A stretch of 64,000 bases of DNA from Candidatus Daviesbacteria bacterium (GCA_028687915.1 JAQTZF010000001.1:496001-560000); one strand, 5' to 3'. Positions 1 through 9,315 are shown, counted from the stretch's first letter. Made by a program: numbers and translations. Notes: generated from the letters alone by a model not told the origin.

Positions 1-225
1 TATTTAGAGGCATCTAAAAAAGTCAATTCTTATTTAAAAAGAACACAGGATATTTCTACAAATGATTTAAATATAAGAGGAGGGCTTAAAGGCAGCTTTC
101 CAATCTATGGAGATATTTTAAAATTTAGTGGTTATTGTAGGATGGCATATTTAAATTGGGCTGTAAAATTTTTTATAGATTCATTGATAGCAGAGAATAT
201 GATAAAAAAAGAAAAGCAATTATGA
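1..225 (+). CDS. C-terminal end of an unidentified protein (partial)
   Basis: An open frame runs from the first base to a TGA at 223-225 and gives 74 residues with no start in the window. It carries aromatic-rich segments such as GYCRMAYLNWAVKFFIDSLI near its end. I do not recognise the family; a glycosyltransferase tail would fit the neighbourhood, but nothing visible proves it. The stop overlaps the ATG of the next gene (ATGA at 222-225), as at many real gene junctions here, which is the best sign that this frame is translated. Confidence 0.6.
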   Translation, partial: YLEASKKVNSYLKRTQDISTNDLNIRGGLKGSFPIYGDILKFSGYCRMAYLNWAVKFFIDSLIAENMIKKEKQL

Positions 226-1106
226 ACTATTTACTGTCATTTCAAAAGGTTCTAAATCATCCAAATAATAAAGGAGCTGCTATGATCACCCTTGGGCGCC
301 TTTTATTATGGAAGCTTAACCAACTCACCTTACGCAGGCCTGTAATCGTTAACTTGACGCAAGAGATGAAATGTATATGTCATCCTGATAGTTCATTTGG
401 AAGCTTAATTATTTATACTAAGTTTCCTGAATATGAAGAGATGAAATTTTTCTATGACTTCATTAAAAAGGATGATGTATTTGTGGATGTTGGAGCAAAT
501 ATTGGAGCATATTCATTACTTGCTTCTTCAAAGATTAAAAAGGGTAAGATATTTGCTTTTGAACCATCAAAGAAAGCTGCATTATATTTAAGGGAAAATA
601 TTAAATTGAATCATCTTGAAAATCTTGTGACTGTTATTGAAAGCGTGGTATCTGATAAGGATGGATTTGAGAAGTTTACTGTAGGAAGACATTCGGAAGT
701 AGATAGAATTAAGAGTCCAGAAACATCAACCCAAAGTGTAAGGACAATTGCTTCAACTACACTTGATAAATTCTTAAAATCCAAGAGAATTACATACATA
801 GATATGGTAAAGATAGACGTAGAAGGTGCAGAATTAAAAATCCTAAAAGGATTAAAATCGTATTTAAAGAATAGTTCTGTGGGAAGTATATTATTTGAGG
901 TAAATTTAAATTGTAAAGATTACGGTTCTACGATAGATGAACTATTTAATTTTTTAGAAGACAAAGGGTTTATAATTTATAGTATTTTAGAAAATAATAA
1001 AATCGTAAAGCTAAAGAGAGATCAATTCGATCACAATAATACGGTGAATGCTCTAGCAGTCAGTAAATCTAGAAAAGCTCAAGGTAGAATAAAAAGATTC
1101 TTATAA
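222..1106 (+). CDS. FkbM family SAM-dependent methyltransferase
   Basis: This cytoplasmic methyltransferase of the FkbM family probably O-methylates a sugar or glycan intermediate. Visible motifs are the SAM-binding glycine loop DVGANIGAYS at about residues 89-98, the acidic FEPS at 113-116 that ends strand 2 and normally contacts the SAM ribose, and the family signature VKIDVEGAE at 196-204. The product is 294 residues, the usual FkbM length. The frame is open further upstream (an ATG lies at 156), but the ATG at 222 was chosen because it forms an ATGA overlap with the preceding gene. The substrate cannot be read from sequence. Confidence 0.88.
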   Translation: MNYLLSFQKVLNHPNNKGAAMITLGRLLLWKLNQLTLRRPVIVNLTQEMKCICHPDSSFGSLIIYTKFPEYEEMKFFYDFIKKDDVFVDVGANIGAYSLLASSKIKKGKIFAFEPSKKAALYLRENIKLNHLENLVTVIESVVSDKDGFEKFTVGRHSEVDRIKSPETSTQSVRTIASTTLDKFLKSKRITYIDMVKIDVEGAELKILKGLKSYLKNSSVGSILFEVNLNCKDYGSTIDELFNFLEDKGFIIYSILENNKIVKLKRDQFDHNNTVNALAVSKSRKAQGRIKRFL

Positions 1107-1117
1107 ATTAATACATT

Positions 1118-1828
1118 ATGCATCCAACCTACAAATACATCCTTTCGCTACTAAACTTGCAAAAAGCAGAAGATAATTCAGTTAAGGTTGTTGATTACGG
1201 GTGTGGCAATGGACTATTACTGAGTTACTTAGTGAAACGAAAAATTAAAGAATATATAGGCTTTGATATTAATAAAGAAAGTATTTTAGAAGCAAAAAGA
1301 AAATATCATAATAAAAATATTTCTTTTTTGTTACTGAGTCGTAATAAAAAAATGTTTGAAAGAATGAAATCAGTTGACCTACTTGTTCTGATTGGAGTAT
1401 TGCAATACCTATCAGAAGAAGAGATAGATTGGTTGTTATTAAGTTCACAAAAGATACTCAAAAAGAAAGGGCGCATTATTATAAGTTGTACTCCTGATAA
1501 TTGGCCTTATCGGTTATTTAATTTATATAGAATTATATTGCCAAATAAATTTATCAATAAGGATCTGTTTATTGATAAAGCTAAAAAGAATGGCTTTGAA
1601 GTGTCTGCTTGTACCCAAAAAGGTTTGCTCCTGGCACCGCTTTTTTCAAATATTATAGTCATTTTTTTTGACTTTATGGATAAGTTAGTTTTTAAGACAA
1701 AGGGTAAGCTTGGTCCAGTAGGAATAGTTTCTAGAAAAGTAATCAATCCTTTACTTATGCTTGAATATTTATTACCTATTAATTATGGGTATACTATGTT
1801 TGTTGAATTACAAAAGAATGAAAAATAA
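1118..1828 (+). CDS. class I SAM-dependent methyltransferase
   Basis: A 236-residue Rossmann-fold methyltransferase. The SAM-binding motif I is VVDYGCGNG at about residues 24-32, followed by the acidic strand-2 end GFDINKES near 48-55. The remainder follows the usual Methyltransf_11/23 plan, with a C-terminal region rich in hydrophobic residues that may sit against the membrane or a lipid-linked substrate. It lies 11 bases after the FkbM gene and overlaps the start of the next gene by 11 bases, so it is almost surely co-transcribed. The substrate is unknown; a glycan role is inferred from context. Confidence 0.82.
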   Translation: MHPTYKYILSLLNLQKAEDNSVKVVDYGCGNGLLLSYLVKRKIKEYIGFDINKESILEAKRKYHNKNISFLLLSRNKKMFERMKSVDLLVLIGVLQYLSEEEIDWLLLSSQKILKKKGRIIISCTPDNWPYRLFNLYRIILPNKFINKDLFIDKAKKNGFEVSACTQKGLLLAPLFSNIIVIFFDFMDKLVFKTKGKLGPVGIVSRKVINPLLMLEYLLPINYGYTMFVELQKNEK

Positions 1829-3083
1829 ATTATCAGTTGTGTTAATTTGTGATCATATACAGCGTGAATTAGCTTCATTAAAAATGTTGCGTGAACAAAT
1901 GCTTTCGGAAAACCTATCAGTTTCAATCATTGGCAGTTTGGCGGAGGTTAAGCGAATGTATTATCAATTATATCGCCTTAAGCCAGATATTGTTTTCATA
2001 TCACAAATTCAAGAAAAGATTACTCGTGATATGGCTAGATATGTAAAGGACTGTGGGGCAATAGTTTGTGTATTACCGGCAGAACTATCATATTCAAGGG
2101 CGAACCTCTTTTGGCTTTATAATCAGAGGCTTACGTATAATGAATTGGTTGATTACTATTTTTTGCCAGGCGAACAATTTCTGAATGATATATTGGAATT
2201 TACAGATATTGATAGAAGAAAGATGGTTGTTGTGGGTTCTCCAAAAATGGACTTATTAATTTCAAAGTATAAAAAATCATTCTTGAGCAGGGAAGAATTT
2301 TGTACTAAATATAAAATACCGTTGGGGAAAAAAAATATTTTTATCTATACAACATTCGCAGCTAGTACCATAGACTATATTAAAAAAGAAGCAGCCTTTA
2401 AAGGTAACGTTAAAGCTACTTTAAGAATCTATCGTTGTATAAGTGAAACTAAAAAAATTTTCTTAAAGGATATAAATAGAATTTGTATTGATAATCCAGA
2501 GTGTAATATTATTATTAAGCCACATCCACTTGAGGATACGTCAGAGTACCTAAAAATTAAGCACAGTAATTATTATGTTGTTCAAAACGAACTGTTTAAT
2601 AACACTGTTAGCAGTATAGACTTAGCAATACATTGGAACTCTACGGTTGCCACTGAATGTTGGATACAAAGAAAAAAGACTATTCAATATGCACCAATTA
2701 GTAAATATTCTGACCTGTTAAGCGAATTTAACCAATGTAACCCAGTATTTGAAAATTATAAAGAATTAGACTGTGGTATAAAAAAATACTTAGGATGTAA
2801 TATTGATGCAAAATATCTGAGGTCTCAAAAGGATTACTTGAAACTGTGGTATTATCGACTTGATGGTAAAGCAATGAACAGGATATTAAATATCTTAGTA
2901 AAAAATATTAAGCCTAACAAATCAAAGCATTACTTTAAAAATTATCCATTCTCCTTTAAAGTATATTCTTATGTAGAAAGCCTGTTAGGATTGTCGATTG
3001 CCAGGTGGTTAGTTAAACTTGTTAAGAGAGATTTTCAGCGACAGTATGCACTGGAAAACTATATTCTAGAGGAGGCCAAATGA
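1818..3083 (+). CDS. surface-carbohydrate biosynthesis / CDP-glycerol transferase-like protein
   Basis: A 421-residue soluble protein with a GT-B-like layout. An N-terminal half with Rossmann-type beta strands (LSVVLICDH at the start) is followed by VVVGSPKMD near residue 137, IIIKPHPLED near 231-240 and IHWNSTVATECW near 271-282. The KPHP and H-x-NST-E pattern is typical of capsule or surface-polysaccharide transferases related to the CDP-glycerol glycerophosphotransferase and surface-carbohydrate families. The ATG at 1818 is preferred over in-frame ATGs at 1761 and 1785, because those would overlap the previous gene by more than 40 bases. The exact donor and acceptor are unknown. Confidence 0.68.
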   Translation: MKNKLSVVLICDHIQRELASLKMLREQMLSENLSVSIIGSLAEVKRMYYQLYRLKPDIVFISQIQEKITRDMARYVKDCGAIVCVLPAELSYSRANLFWLYNQRLTYNELVDYYFLPGEQFLNDILEFTDIDRRKMVVVGSPKMDLLISKYKKSFLSREEFCTKYKIPLGKKNIFIYTTFAASTIDYIKKEAAFKGNVKATLRIYRCISETKKIFLKDINRICIDNPECNIIIKPHPLEDTSEYLKIKHSNYYVVQNELFNNTVSSIDLAIHWNSTVATECWIQRKKTIQYAPISKYSDLLSEFNQCNPVFENYKELDCGIKKYLGCNIDAKYLRSQKDYLKLWYYRLDGKAMNRILNILVKNIKPNKSKHYFKNYPFSFKVYSYVESLLGLSIARWLVKLVKRDFQRQYALENYILEEAK

Positions 3084-3880
3084 CAAAGAAAATAGACGAA
3101 AGAATTGCATACTGGGAGAATAATTATGTTAGTTATTGGAAAGATAGAGTTAGTAGTGCATCAGAAAATAAACTTGTTAAAAAGGACATATTGCCTCCAG
3201 ATATAAAAATATTTCGTAAATATTACAAAAAAGCTTTAACTTATCTTCGTAATGATTCTTCTAGAATGCTTGATGTTGGAATAGGGTTTGGTAGGTCTGT
3301 ACCGCTTTATCAAGATTATTTTAAGAACAATATCTGGGGAAGTGATATTTCTCAGGGAATGATTGAAGAATGTAAAAAATCTTATCCGCATATTGCTAAT
3401 CAAGTGGTGGCAGCTTCGGCTGAAAAGCAGCCTTTTAAGAATAACTTTGTTGATCTGATTGTTTGTTGGGCAACATTTGATGCAACTTATCAAGAAAAAG
3501 TATTATGGGAATTTCAAAGACTGTTGGATATTAATGGTGTGGTATTAGTAACTGGTAAAAATAATAATTATTGTTTAAATGATAAGAAGGCTTTGGCTGC
3601 AGAAATTGGAGCAAGAAATAAGAATCACCCAAATTACTTTACAGATATAAAGATTTTAAGGGAAAACATTGAAGATTTTGGTTTTGTAATAAAAGAACTT
3701 ATTTGTTTTAAAAGACGAGGAGATTTTGCAAAAGATAATTATAGTAAGAAAGATTCACAAAAGTTTTATGAATATGTATTAATACTTCAGAAAATAAAAG
3801 ATACAGAAGAAAAGAATTTAAAATTTAAGATTGCTGATGAGTTTAGCCAAAGTTTTAAAAATAAATATGTACAAAAATAA
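3080..3880 (+). CDS. class I SAM-dependent methyltransferase
   Basis: A 266-residue methyltransferase with motif I MLDVGIGFGRS at residues 63-73, the strand-2 acidic end GSDIS about 20 residues later, and the motif AEKQPFKNNFVDLIVCWATF typical of Methyltransf_11 enzymes. The start is well supported: a strong ribosome-binding sequence GGAGG at 3071-3075 lies four bases before the ATG, and the ATG overlaps the previous stop (ATGA). It overlaps the following cytidylyltransferase gene by 14 bases, so it may act on the nonulosonic acid or on the same glycan, but this is inference only. Confidence 0.83.
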   Translation: MTKKIDERIAYWENNYVSYWKDRVSSASENKLVKKDILPPDIKIFRKYYKKALTYLRNDSSRMLDVGIGFGRSVPLYQDYFKNNIWGSDISQGMIEECKKSYPHIANQVVAASAEKQPFKNNFVDLIVCWATFDATYQEKVLWEFQRLLDINGVVLVTGKNNNYCLNDKKALAAEIGARNKNHPNYFTDIKILRENIEDFGFVIKELICFKRRGDFAKDNYSKKDSQKFYEYVLILQKIKDTEEKNLKFKIADEFSQSFKNKYVQK

Positions 3881-4592
3881 GAAAATTGTTCTAACTATCT
3901 GTGCAAGAGGTGGATCGAAAGGATATCCTGGAAAAAATATTAAATCTATTTTTAGGAAGCCCCTTTTAGCATATTCAATTGAACAAGCTAAAGCTTTAGA
4001 CTGGGTAGATCGGATAGTTGTTTCAACTGATGATCCAAAAATAAAAAAAGTAGCTGAAAAATGGGGAGTTGAGGTTCCTTTTTTAAGACCACCGGAATTA
4101 GCTACGGATACAGTATCAAAAATCCCTGTTTTTCTTCATGCTATACAAGAAGCTGAGAAACACTGGAATGAAAAATATGATATTTGGGTAGACTTAGATG
4201 TTACCAGCCCACTACGTTTTTCTGAAGATATTGAACAAGCAGTTAGATTATTATTTACCCCTGAAACTATATCTGTAATTACTGCAATGGAATCTCATCA
4301 TAATCCCTACTATAATATGTTAGAGAAGGATAATAAAGGGTATATATCTTTATCGAAAAAGCATTCACAATCTGTTGTTAGGAGGCAGGATGCACCCAAA
4401 GTATATGCAATGAATGGGAGTATATATGTAATGTGGTGTGATGAGCTAGTAAAAAGAAAGACTTTTTTTACTGAAAAAACACAATTGTATGTTATGCCTC
4501 CTGAGAGATCATTTGATATTGATAATGCAGTAGATTTTGAAATAGTTAAGCTATATTTAAAACAAAGAATAAAGTCTTGTGAAACTATATAG
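3867..4592 (+). CDS. neuA: CMP-nonulosonate cytidylyltransferase (NeuA/LegF type)
   Basis: This cytoplasmic enzyme activates a nonulosonic acid with CTP to give the CMP-sugar used by a transferase. The nucleotide-binding signature ICARGGSKGYPGKN is at residues 11-24, followed by VDRIVVSTDD, a segment typical of acylneuraminate cytidylyltransferases, and DLDVTSPLR further on. At 241 residues it is a single-domain form. The ATG at 3867 is chosen because the family begins about 10 residues before the ARGGSKG motif; in-frame ATGs at 3831 and 3837 would only add a non-family extension. NeuB- and NeuC-type genes lie 4 kb downstream. Given those and the dehydratase, the substrate is probably legionaminic acid rather than sialic acid. 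Confidence 0.9.
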   Translation: MYKNKKIVLTICARGGSKGYPGKNIKSIFRKPLLAYSIEQAKALDWVDRIVVSTDDPKIKKVAEKWGVEVPFLRPPELATDTVSKIPVFLHAIQEAEKHWNEKYDIWVDLDVTSPLRFSEDIEQAVRLLFTPETISVITAMESHHNPYYNMLEKDNKGYISLSKKHSQSVVRRQDAPKVYAMNGSIYVMWCDELVKRKTFFTEKTQLYVMPPERSFDIDNAVDFEIVKLYLKQRIKSCETI

Positions 4593-6198
4593 CTGATTTT
4601 TTTTGCTTCTTTGAGTAATAATCATCTACCATTTTCTCTACTATTTTAATTTTTTGTTCTAATGTTTCACCACGTTCATAATCTTTTTTTGTAACTAGTT
4701 TACCCAGCCTGTGTTTACCCCGGCAAGCATAAAGTATATCAAGAGGTGTATTATCAGCTTTTTTGCCGTTAATATCTGTTGTAAAAACTCCTGCTGCATT
4801 CCATAAGGTCATTGAAGACCAGTCGTCTAAATTTCCTGTCCATTTCAATATCCCTTGTTCGATTAGAATGGCTAATTGAGTATTAGGGAGGGGTGTACAA
4901 ATAGAGATCATGGCATAGACAGCACCTTTTTTCTCAAGCTTTTGAATATATTTTAATGTTTCCAGTGTTTGTTTTGGAGTTTCACCGGGTAATCCCACCA
5001 TATTTAATAACTTAACCTCAATCCCTGCTTTGGCCATTGCTTCTGTTGCGTCTTCAATTGTTTGATTAGAAATTCTTTTTCCAATAGCCTGATATCGAAG
5101 TTCCTCATTGCCTGTTTCTGGAGCAATATGTAATTGCCGGCACCCTGCCTTATAAATTAATTCTAGTAAATTCATCTTTGATCCTTGGTAAGTTACTGTA
5201 TGTTTGGCTGCTCTAACAACCAAGTTAGCTCTTGTAATTGCTGTCCAGATACAACCTTTAAGATTCTTATTTTTTAAGATTCTTCGAGCAGTTTCCTCAA
5301 CAACATCAAGAGAAACCAGGTAAAGGTCATCAGTTAAATAGAAATCAACAACACCCAGTCGCCTTAAATATTCCATGTGTTCAATTATTCTTTTTGGTGT
5401 AAGCCCTCTCCACATATGGCCAGATACTTCTTGATCACAAAAAAAACAGGCATTAGGACAACCGCGTGAAGTAAGCATTGCTAATTGGAATTCGCCTTTT
5501 TGTGGCGTAAACTCAGAAAGATGATAGCGCGTTAAGTCTCCAAGTAATTCGTATTCAGGAATAGGTAGCTTATTAATATCTTCAATTCTATCAGCATGTG
5601 TTGGCCAATCCACTTTTGAGGAGGGTTTATTCCCTAAAAGTAACCTGGTATAACCACGTACAGTATCTTTTAAATAATGAAGTTTTCCTTTATTGTCTTT
5701 AAAGACAATTCCGGGAACTTTCTTTAAGAATTCCTGATTATCCCAGTTTTTAATTAGAATTGGTGTAACAAGCTCGCCTTCACCAACCACCTCATAAGAA
5801 AAAATATCACCGTACTTTTCCATTGTTCGAATTGGTACTGCACTTGGGTGGGGACCACCTAAGAATTGACGATATTTAGATGATTTGGACTTTAATTTAG
5901 CTGCGATTCTTGCTGTTTTATCAATAGTGGTAATCCATCCAGCCCAACCCACAAAGCCTCCATTAGGCATTAATTCCTGAATTTTGGCTACAGTTTCCTC
6001 CTCTGTTAATAGCTCTTTATCTGCATCCAGTACAGCTACATCATAACCTTCTTTCTTTAAATATGTAGCAACACATAAAATACCAACAGAAGGAATACTG
6101 AATGCGCCACCTCTGGATTTTAGTTCTGGTATATCTCTTTCCGCAAATGAATTTGGAGCTACTAGCAATATTTCAGGGGTTGTTGTTTTTTGGACCAT
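4585..6198 (-). CDS. B12-binding domain radical SAM protein
   Basis: A 537-residue protein with an N-terminal cobalamin-binding-like Rossmann domain (about 10-150, with GGPHPS at 114-119 and VVGEGE at 137-142). The radical SAM domain starts near 238, and its cluster cysteines are C247, C251 and C254 (GCPNACFFC). No DxHxxG cobalamin motif is apparent, which is common in this group. Members perform methylations, ring contractions or other radical chemistry; which one cannot be told. It is the last gene of a minus-strand trio (SDR, deacetylase-like, radical SAM) and its 3' end overlaps the cytidylyltransferase gene by 8 bases. Placement inside the nonulosonate cluster suggests modification of that sugar or of the glycan. 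Confidence 0.85.
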   Translation of the reverse strand: MVQKTTTPEILLVAPNSFAERDIPELKSRGGAFSIPSVGILCVATYLKKEGYDVAVLDADKELLTEEETVAKIQELMPNGGFVGWAGWITTIDKTARIAAKLKSKSSKYRQFLGGPHPSAVPIRTMEKYGDIFSYEVVGEGELVTPILIKNWDNQEFLKKVPGIVFKDNKGKLHYLKDTVRGYTRLLLGNKPSSKVDWPTHADRIEDINKLPIPEYELLGDLTRYHLSEFTPQKGEFQLAMLTSRGCPNACFFCDQEVSGHMWRGLTPKRIIEHMEYLRRLGVVDFYLTDDLYLVSLDVVEETARRILKNKNLKGCIWTAITRANLVVRAAKHTVTYQGSKMNLLELIYKAGCRQLHIAPETGNEELRYQAIGKRISNQTIEDATEAMAKAGIEVKLLNMVGLPGETPKQTLETLKYIQKLEKKGAVYAMISICTPLPNTQLAILIEQGILKWTGNLDDWSSMTLWNAAGVFTTDINGKKADNTPLDILYACRGKHRLGKLVTKKDYERGETLEQKIKIVEKMVDDYYSKKQKKSAI

Positions 6199-6208
6199 AA
6201 CTTCGAAA

Positions 6209-7381
6209 TTATATCATTTTGAAAACTTTTGTATATGTATTTCCTTCTAAATCATGAGCAGCTACCCCAAAGTTTTTGTTTTTATCTTCAGGTAATAATT
6301 TGTATTCCCAGGTATCCTCACTTATTTTAAATAAGGGTTTCCAGGAATAAATATTTTTACTGTATTTGATAGCTAAAAAAGGCTGTTTGTTAAATAAAGT
6401 TTTATTAGTTTTAATGTTAATTTTTTCATTACTTTTTTTAATATTAAGCTTTAATGGTTTTATAGAAGAAATATTTTGAAATTGTTTGATTGCATCTTTT
6501 CCTGATTTATAAAAGAATTTAATTTTTTCTTTCTTTGAGTATTTTGATATCCACTCCATTACCTTGGTAAAATCTTGTTCTCTATCACGAAAATCATGAT
6601 CAAAAAGAGAAAGGATAATATCAGAGCCTTTTTTGGCGTCTGCAAAAGCTTTTGCAATCTCTTCTTCGGTAATAATATTAACATTTGATTTAATATCTAA
6701 AGACCTGACAACTAGTCGCTTCATATCTCCTGGTTTAGTAAGGTCAGCATTTGAAGGGTGATAAGGCACCCAACTATTTGGTGCTTTATGCCATGGAAGT
6801 ATATCTATTAATTTACTTCCATCAGCTTCAATTTTCTTCCAATTGATATGATCTCCGTTTCTATTAGAATAATCATAAGGAATCCATTGTTCTAACCAAT
6901 TAGATTGATCAGTGTCTTCTATTGTACCTCCAGCCCGATAAGTAATAGGGAAAAAATTACAATCAATAATAAATCTGCATAATTGATTTTCGTATTCACG
7001 ATTAGTAAACCAATCTGTGCCCCATTCATTACCGATTCCAGAAATAGAAGCATGATGATAATGCCAACCAATTTCATCACCATATTTTTTTATTTCTTTG
7101 CCCCAAGTTTTTAGATAGTGATCATAAACTTTATGGTATCCAAAATCATGTTGAATTGGGTTAGTACGAAATCCAGTCCAATTTAACATAAACCATGTAA
7201 AAACGGCAGGATTGTTATTACTGTCAGGGAAAGAATAACGAAATTTATCAGAGAAAACTTTAGACAAAAAAATTCTATCAATATCTTTCCAATTGCCAAT
7301 AAGCTGAGAGGGAAATTGATAGTTAGGATCAGTAAAAGGCCCTTCCGTATCAATACAAAAAACAACAAAAACTCTGCCCAT
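6209..7381 (-). CDS. polysaccharide-deacetylase-like (NodB-type fold) protein
   Basis: A 390-residue protein without an obvious signal peptide. The N-terminal part resembles NodB-type TIM-barrel deacetylases: an early acidic motif CIDTEGP at 9-15, a histidine-rich GWHYHHA at 105-111 (a plausible metal-binding strand) and TYRAGG at 147-152. The C-terminal 80 or so residues look like a separate beta-rich domain. It sits 10 bases upstream of the radical SAM gene and 3 bases after the SDR gene, so the trio is an operon. The likely role is deacetylation or hydrolysis on an amino-sugar intermediate; the family assignment rests on motif pattern only. Confidence 0.6.
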   Translation of the reverse strand: MGRVFVVFCIDTEGPFTDPNYQFPSQLIGNWKDIDRIFLSKVFSDKFRYSFPDSNNNPAVFTWFMLNWTGFRTNPIQHDFGYHKVYDHYLKTWGKEIKKYGDEIGWHYHHASISGIGNEWGTDWFTNREYENQLCRFIIDCNFFPITYRAGGTIEDTDQSNWLEQWIPYDYSNRNGDHINWKKIEADGSKLIDILPWHKAPNSWVPYHPSNADLTKPGDMKRLVVRSLDIKSNVNIITEEEIAKAFADAKKGSDIILSLFDHDFRDREQDFTKVMEWISKYSKKEKIKFFYKSGKDAIKQFQNISSIKPLKLNIKKSNEKINIKTNKTLFNKQPFLAIKYSKNIYSWKPLFKISEDTWEYKLLPEDKNKNFGVAAHDLEGNTYTKVFKMI

Positions 7382-7384
7382 TTA

Positions 7385-8170
7385 TTATTTGCTCCAGCCT
7401 GGATCCCAAAGTTGTCTGGTATAACCAGCATCTACTATTAAATTTGTACCTGTGATTGCATTGGCTCTCTTTGAAAGAAAAAATAAAACAGGATCAGCTA
7501 TTTCAATTGGTTCGACACTTCGTCCTAATGGAGTTCTTGCTTCAAAGCGTCGTAGAATTTCTTTAGGTTTTGGGTCTACGTATTGTGCTTTATTTTTTTC
7601 TGTATTGACGTTACCTGGCGATACCATGTTTACTCTAATATTATAGGGAGCAAGTTCCATGGCATAAGCGACTGTTTTCCCCCACAAATCGCCTTTTGCA
7701 GAAGTATACAAAACCACATCCTGTGCTGCCATGATAGTTTCGATAGACCCAATATTAACTATTGATCCACCATTTTTCATTCGGCGATAAGAGAATTCAG
7801 TTAAAACAAGAGCTGTTTCAGAATGAGCAGTCATCATCTTGCGAAATGATCGTATGCTTCTTCCACCATGACTTGAGTCAGAACCTAATAATCCTGCATT
7901 GTTTACCAGTCCATCAAGATTGGTAACATGACCAAGAGTTAGATGCACCAAGTCTTCATTTGCAGCGTCGCTTGAAAAAAATTCATAATCATGGCCAATT
8001 TTTAAAGAAGAATCTCTTAATCTCTGTTCTAGCTCTGATCCCTGAAAATCTTTTAAATCAATGCCGATAGGACTTGCGCCCTCTTTAAGAAGTTCTTCAA
8101 ATATACAAGATCCAATCCCACTTGCAGCTCCTGATACAATTATTGTTTTATTTTTTAGTTCTAGGTTCAT
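7385..8170 (-). CDS. short-chain dehydrogenase/reductase
   Basis: A classical SDR of 261 residues. The NAD(P)-binding glycine motif is SGAASGIG at 13-20, the structural NNAG at 90-93, and the catalytic set S142 with YTSAK (Y155, K159). ID at 37-38 ends strand 2 with an acidic residue, which hints at NAD(H) preference. It is the first gene of the minus-strand trio and is divergent from the NeuB-type gene 46 bases away. SDRs such as PtmA occur beside legionaminic acid genes in Campylobacter, which makes a sugar-modifying role plausible, but the substrate is not determined. Confidence 0.88.
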   Translation of the reverse strand: MNLELKNKTIIVSGAASGIGSCIFEELLKEGASPIGIDLKDFQGSELEQRLRDSSLKIGHDYEFFSSDAANEDLVHLTLGHVTNLDGLVNNAGLLGSDSSHGGRSIRSFRKMMTAHSETALVLTEFSYRRMKNGGSIVNIGSIETIMAAQDVVLYTSAKGDLWGKTVAYAMELAPYNIRVNMVSPGNVNTEKNKAQYVDPKPKEILRRFEARTPLGRSVEPIEIADPVLFFLSKRANAITGTNLIVDAGYTRQLWDPGWSK

Positions 8171-8177
8171 GTAGAGA

Positions 8178-8206
8178 TTGACTTTTGCGTTATTTTATCA
8201 TAAAAC
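8178..8206 (+). promoter_or_regulatory. possible promoter for the neuB operon
   Basis: TTGACT at 8178-8183 is a good -35 match, and TAAAAC at 8201-8206 lies 17 bases downstream as a weak -10. The pair sits in the 46-base divergent gap between the SDR gene and the NeuB-type gene, and would give a very short leader before the ATG at 8217. The -10 match is poor, so this is tentative. Confidence 0.3.
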
Positions 8207-8216
8207 ATTAAATACA

Positions 8217-9269
8217 ATGATAATCAAAATTAGTAAGAATAAAATAGGAAAAGGAAACTCTATATTTATAATTGCAGAAGCTGGGGTAAACCATAATGGT
8301 AAACTTGATCTGGCTTTAAAATTAGTTGATGTTGCAGCAAGTGCTGGTGCAGATGCAGTGAAATTTCAAACTTTTAAAGCTGAACAAGTAGTTACAGATA
8401 AAGGTGAAATGGCTGATTACCAAAAAAAGAATTTGGGAAAAGTTGAATCCCAACAAGAGATGCTAAAGAAGCTGGAACTACATGAAGAATTTTACCAGCC
8501 AATTATAAAAAGATGTAAAGAAAGAAAGATTATGTTTCTTTCTACACCTCATGGTGGAGTTGAAAGCGTAGATTTTTTGGAGAGTTTAGGAGTGGAGGCT
8601 TTTAAGGTTGGTTCTGGGGATTTAACTAATTATCTATTATTGAACAGACTAGCGAGAACTCATAAACCTGTAATTTTAAGTTCAGGAATGGCAACTTTGA
8701 AAGAAGTGATTAACGCTGTGGATTTTATTAAGAGTAAAGGATGTAAGCAATTAGCAATGCTTCATTGCACAACTGATTACCCTTGTCCTCCGGAAAAAGT
8801 AAATATGGCATCAATGGTTACAATGATGAAAAAATTAGATATACCAGTGGGTTATTCTGACCATACTCAGGGTAATAGTGCAGCTATTATGGCAACAACG
8901 CTAGGTGCAACTATTTATGAATGTCATTTTACGGTAAATAAAAAGTTACCAGGACCGGATCACATTGCTTCAGCCAGTCCTGAAGAACTTAAGGTTAGAA
9001 TAAATAGTATTCGAGAGGTTGAAATAATGATGGGGAATGCAAAAAAGATTCCTAATGAAAGTGAAATAAAATTAATTAATATTGTAAGAAGAAGCTTGGT
9101 GGCAGCATCTGATTTATCAAAGGGACATAAATTAACAATCCAGGACTTAGAGGCGAAAAGACCCGGGGATGGTATCTCTCCATCTAAATATGAACAATTT
9201 TTGGGAAAGATTTTAAAAAAATCAATACAAAAAAATCAACAAATTAAAAACTCCGATATTAAGCACTAG
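8217..9269 (+). CDS. neuB: N-acetylneuraminate/legionaminate synthase (NeuB/LegI type)
   Basis: This enzyme condenses phosphoenolpyruvate with a six-carbon N-acylated mannose-type sugar to give a nine-carbon nonulosonic acid. The NeuB barrel begins with FIIAEAGVNHNGKLDLA near residues 17-33 and contains DAVKFQTFKAE near 46-56. The C-terminal 65 residues form a SAF (antifreeze-like) domain that closes the active site of the partner subunit (RRSLVAASDLSKG). The full length is 350 residues, normal for the family. The ATG at 8217 is used because the extra residues from an earlier in-frame start do not belong to the family. It starts a plus-strand run with the NeuC-type, aminotransferase and dehydratase genes. 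Confidence 0.92.
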   Translation: MIIKISKNKIGKGNSIFIIAEAGVNHNGKLDLALKLVDVAASAGADAVKFQTFKAEQVVTDKGEMADYQKKNLGKVESQQEMLKKLELHEEFYQPIIKRCKERKIMFLSTPHGGVESVDFLESLGVEAFKVGSGDLTNYLLLNRLARTHKPVILSSGMATLKEVINAVDFIKSKGCKQLAMLHCTTDYPCPPEKVNMASMVTMMKKLDIPVGYSDHTQGNSAAIMATTLGATIYECHFTVNKKLPGPDHIASASPEELKVRINSIREVEIMMGNAKKIPNESEIKLINIVRRSLVAASDLSKGHKLTIQDLEAKRPGDGISPSKYEQFLGKILKKSIQKNQQIKNSDIKH

Positions 9270-9315
9270 CATTCATTAAAAGACATATATATAATCTGTC
9301 CAATAAGTAAATTCC

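Noticed and set aside
156..221. Earlier start for the FkbM methyltransferase
   Set aside because: It would overlap the previous gene by 70 bases and add residues outside the family; the ATGA overlap at 222 fits the local style.
3412..3423. CAGCTTCGGCTG, a small hairpin similar to the GC-rich palindromes
   Set aside because: Its stem is only four bases and the encoded residues (AASAEKQ) are normal for this methyltransferase family, so coding constraint explains it.
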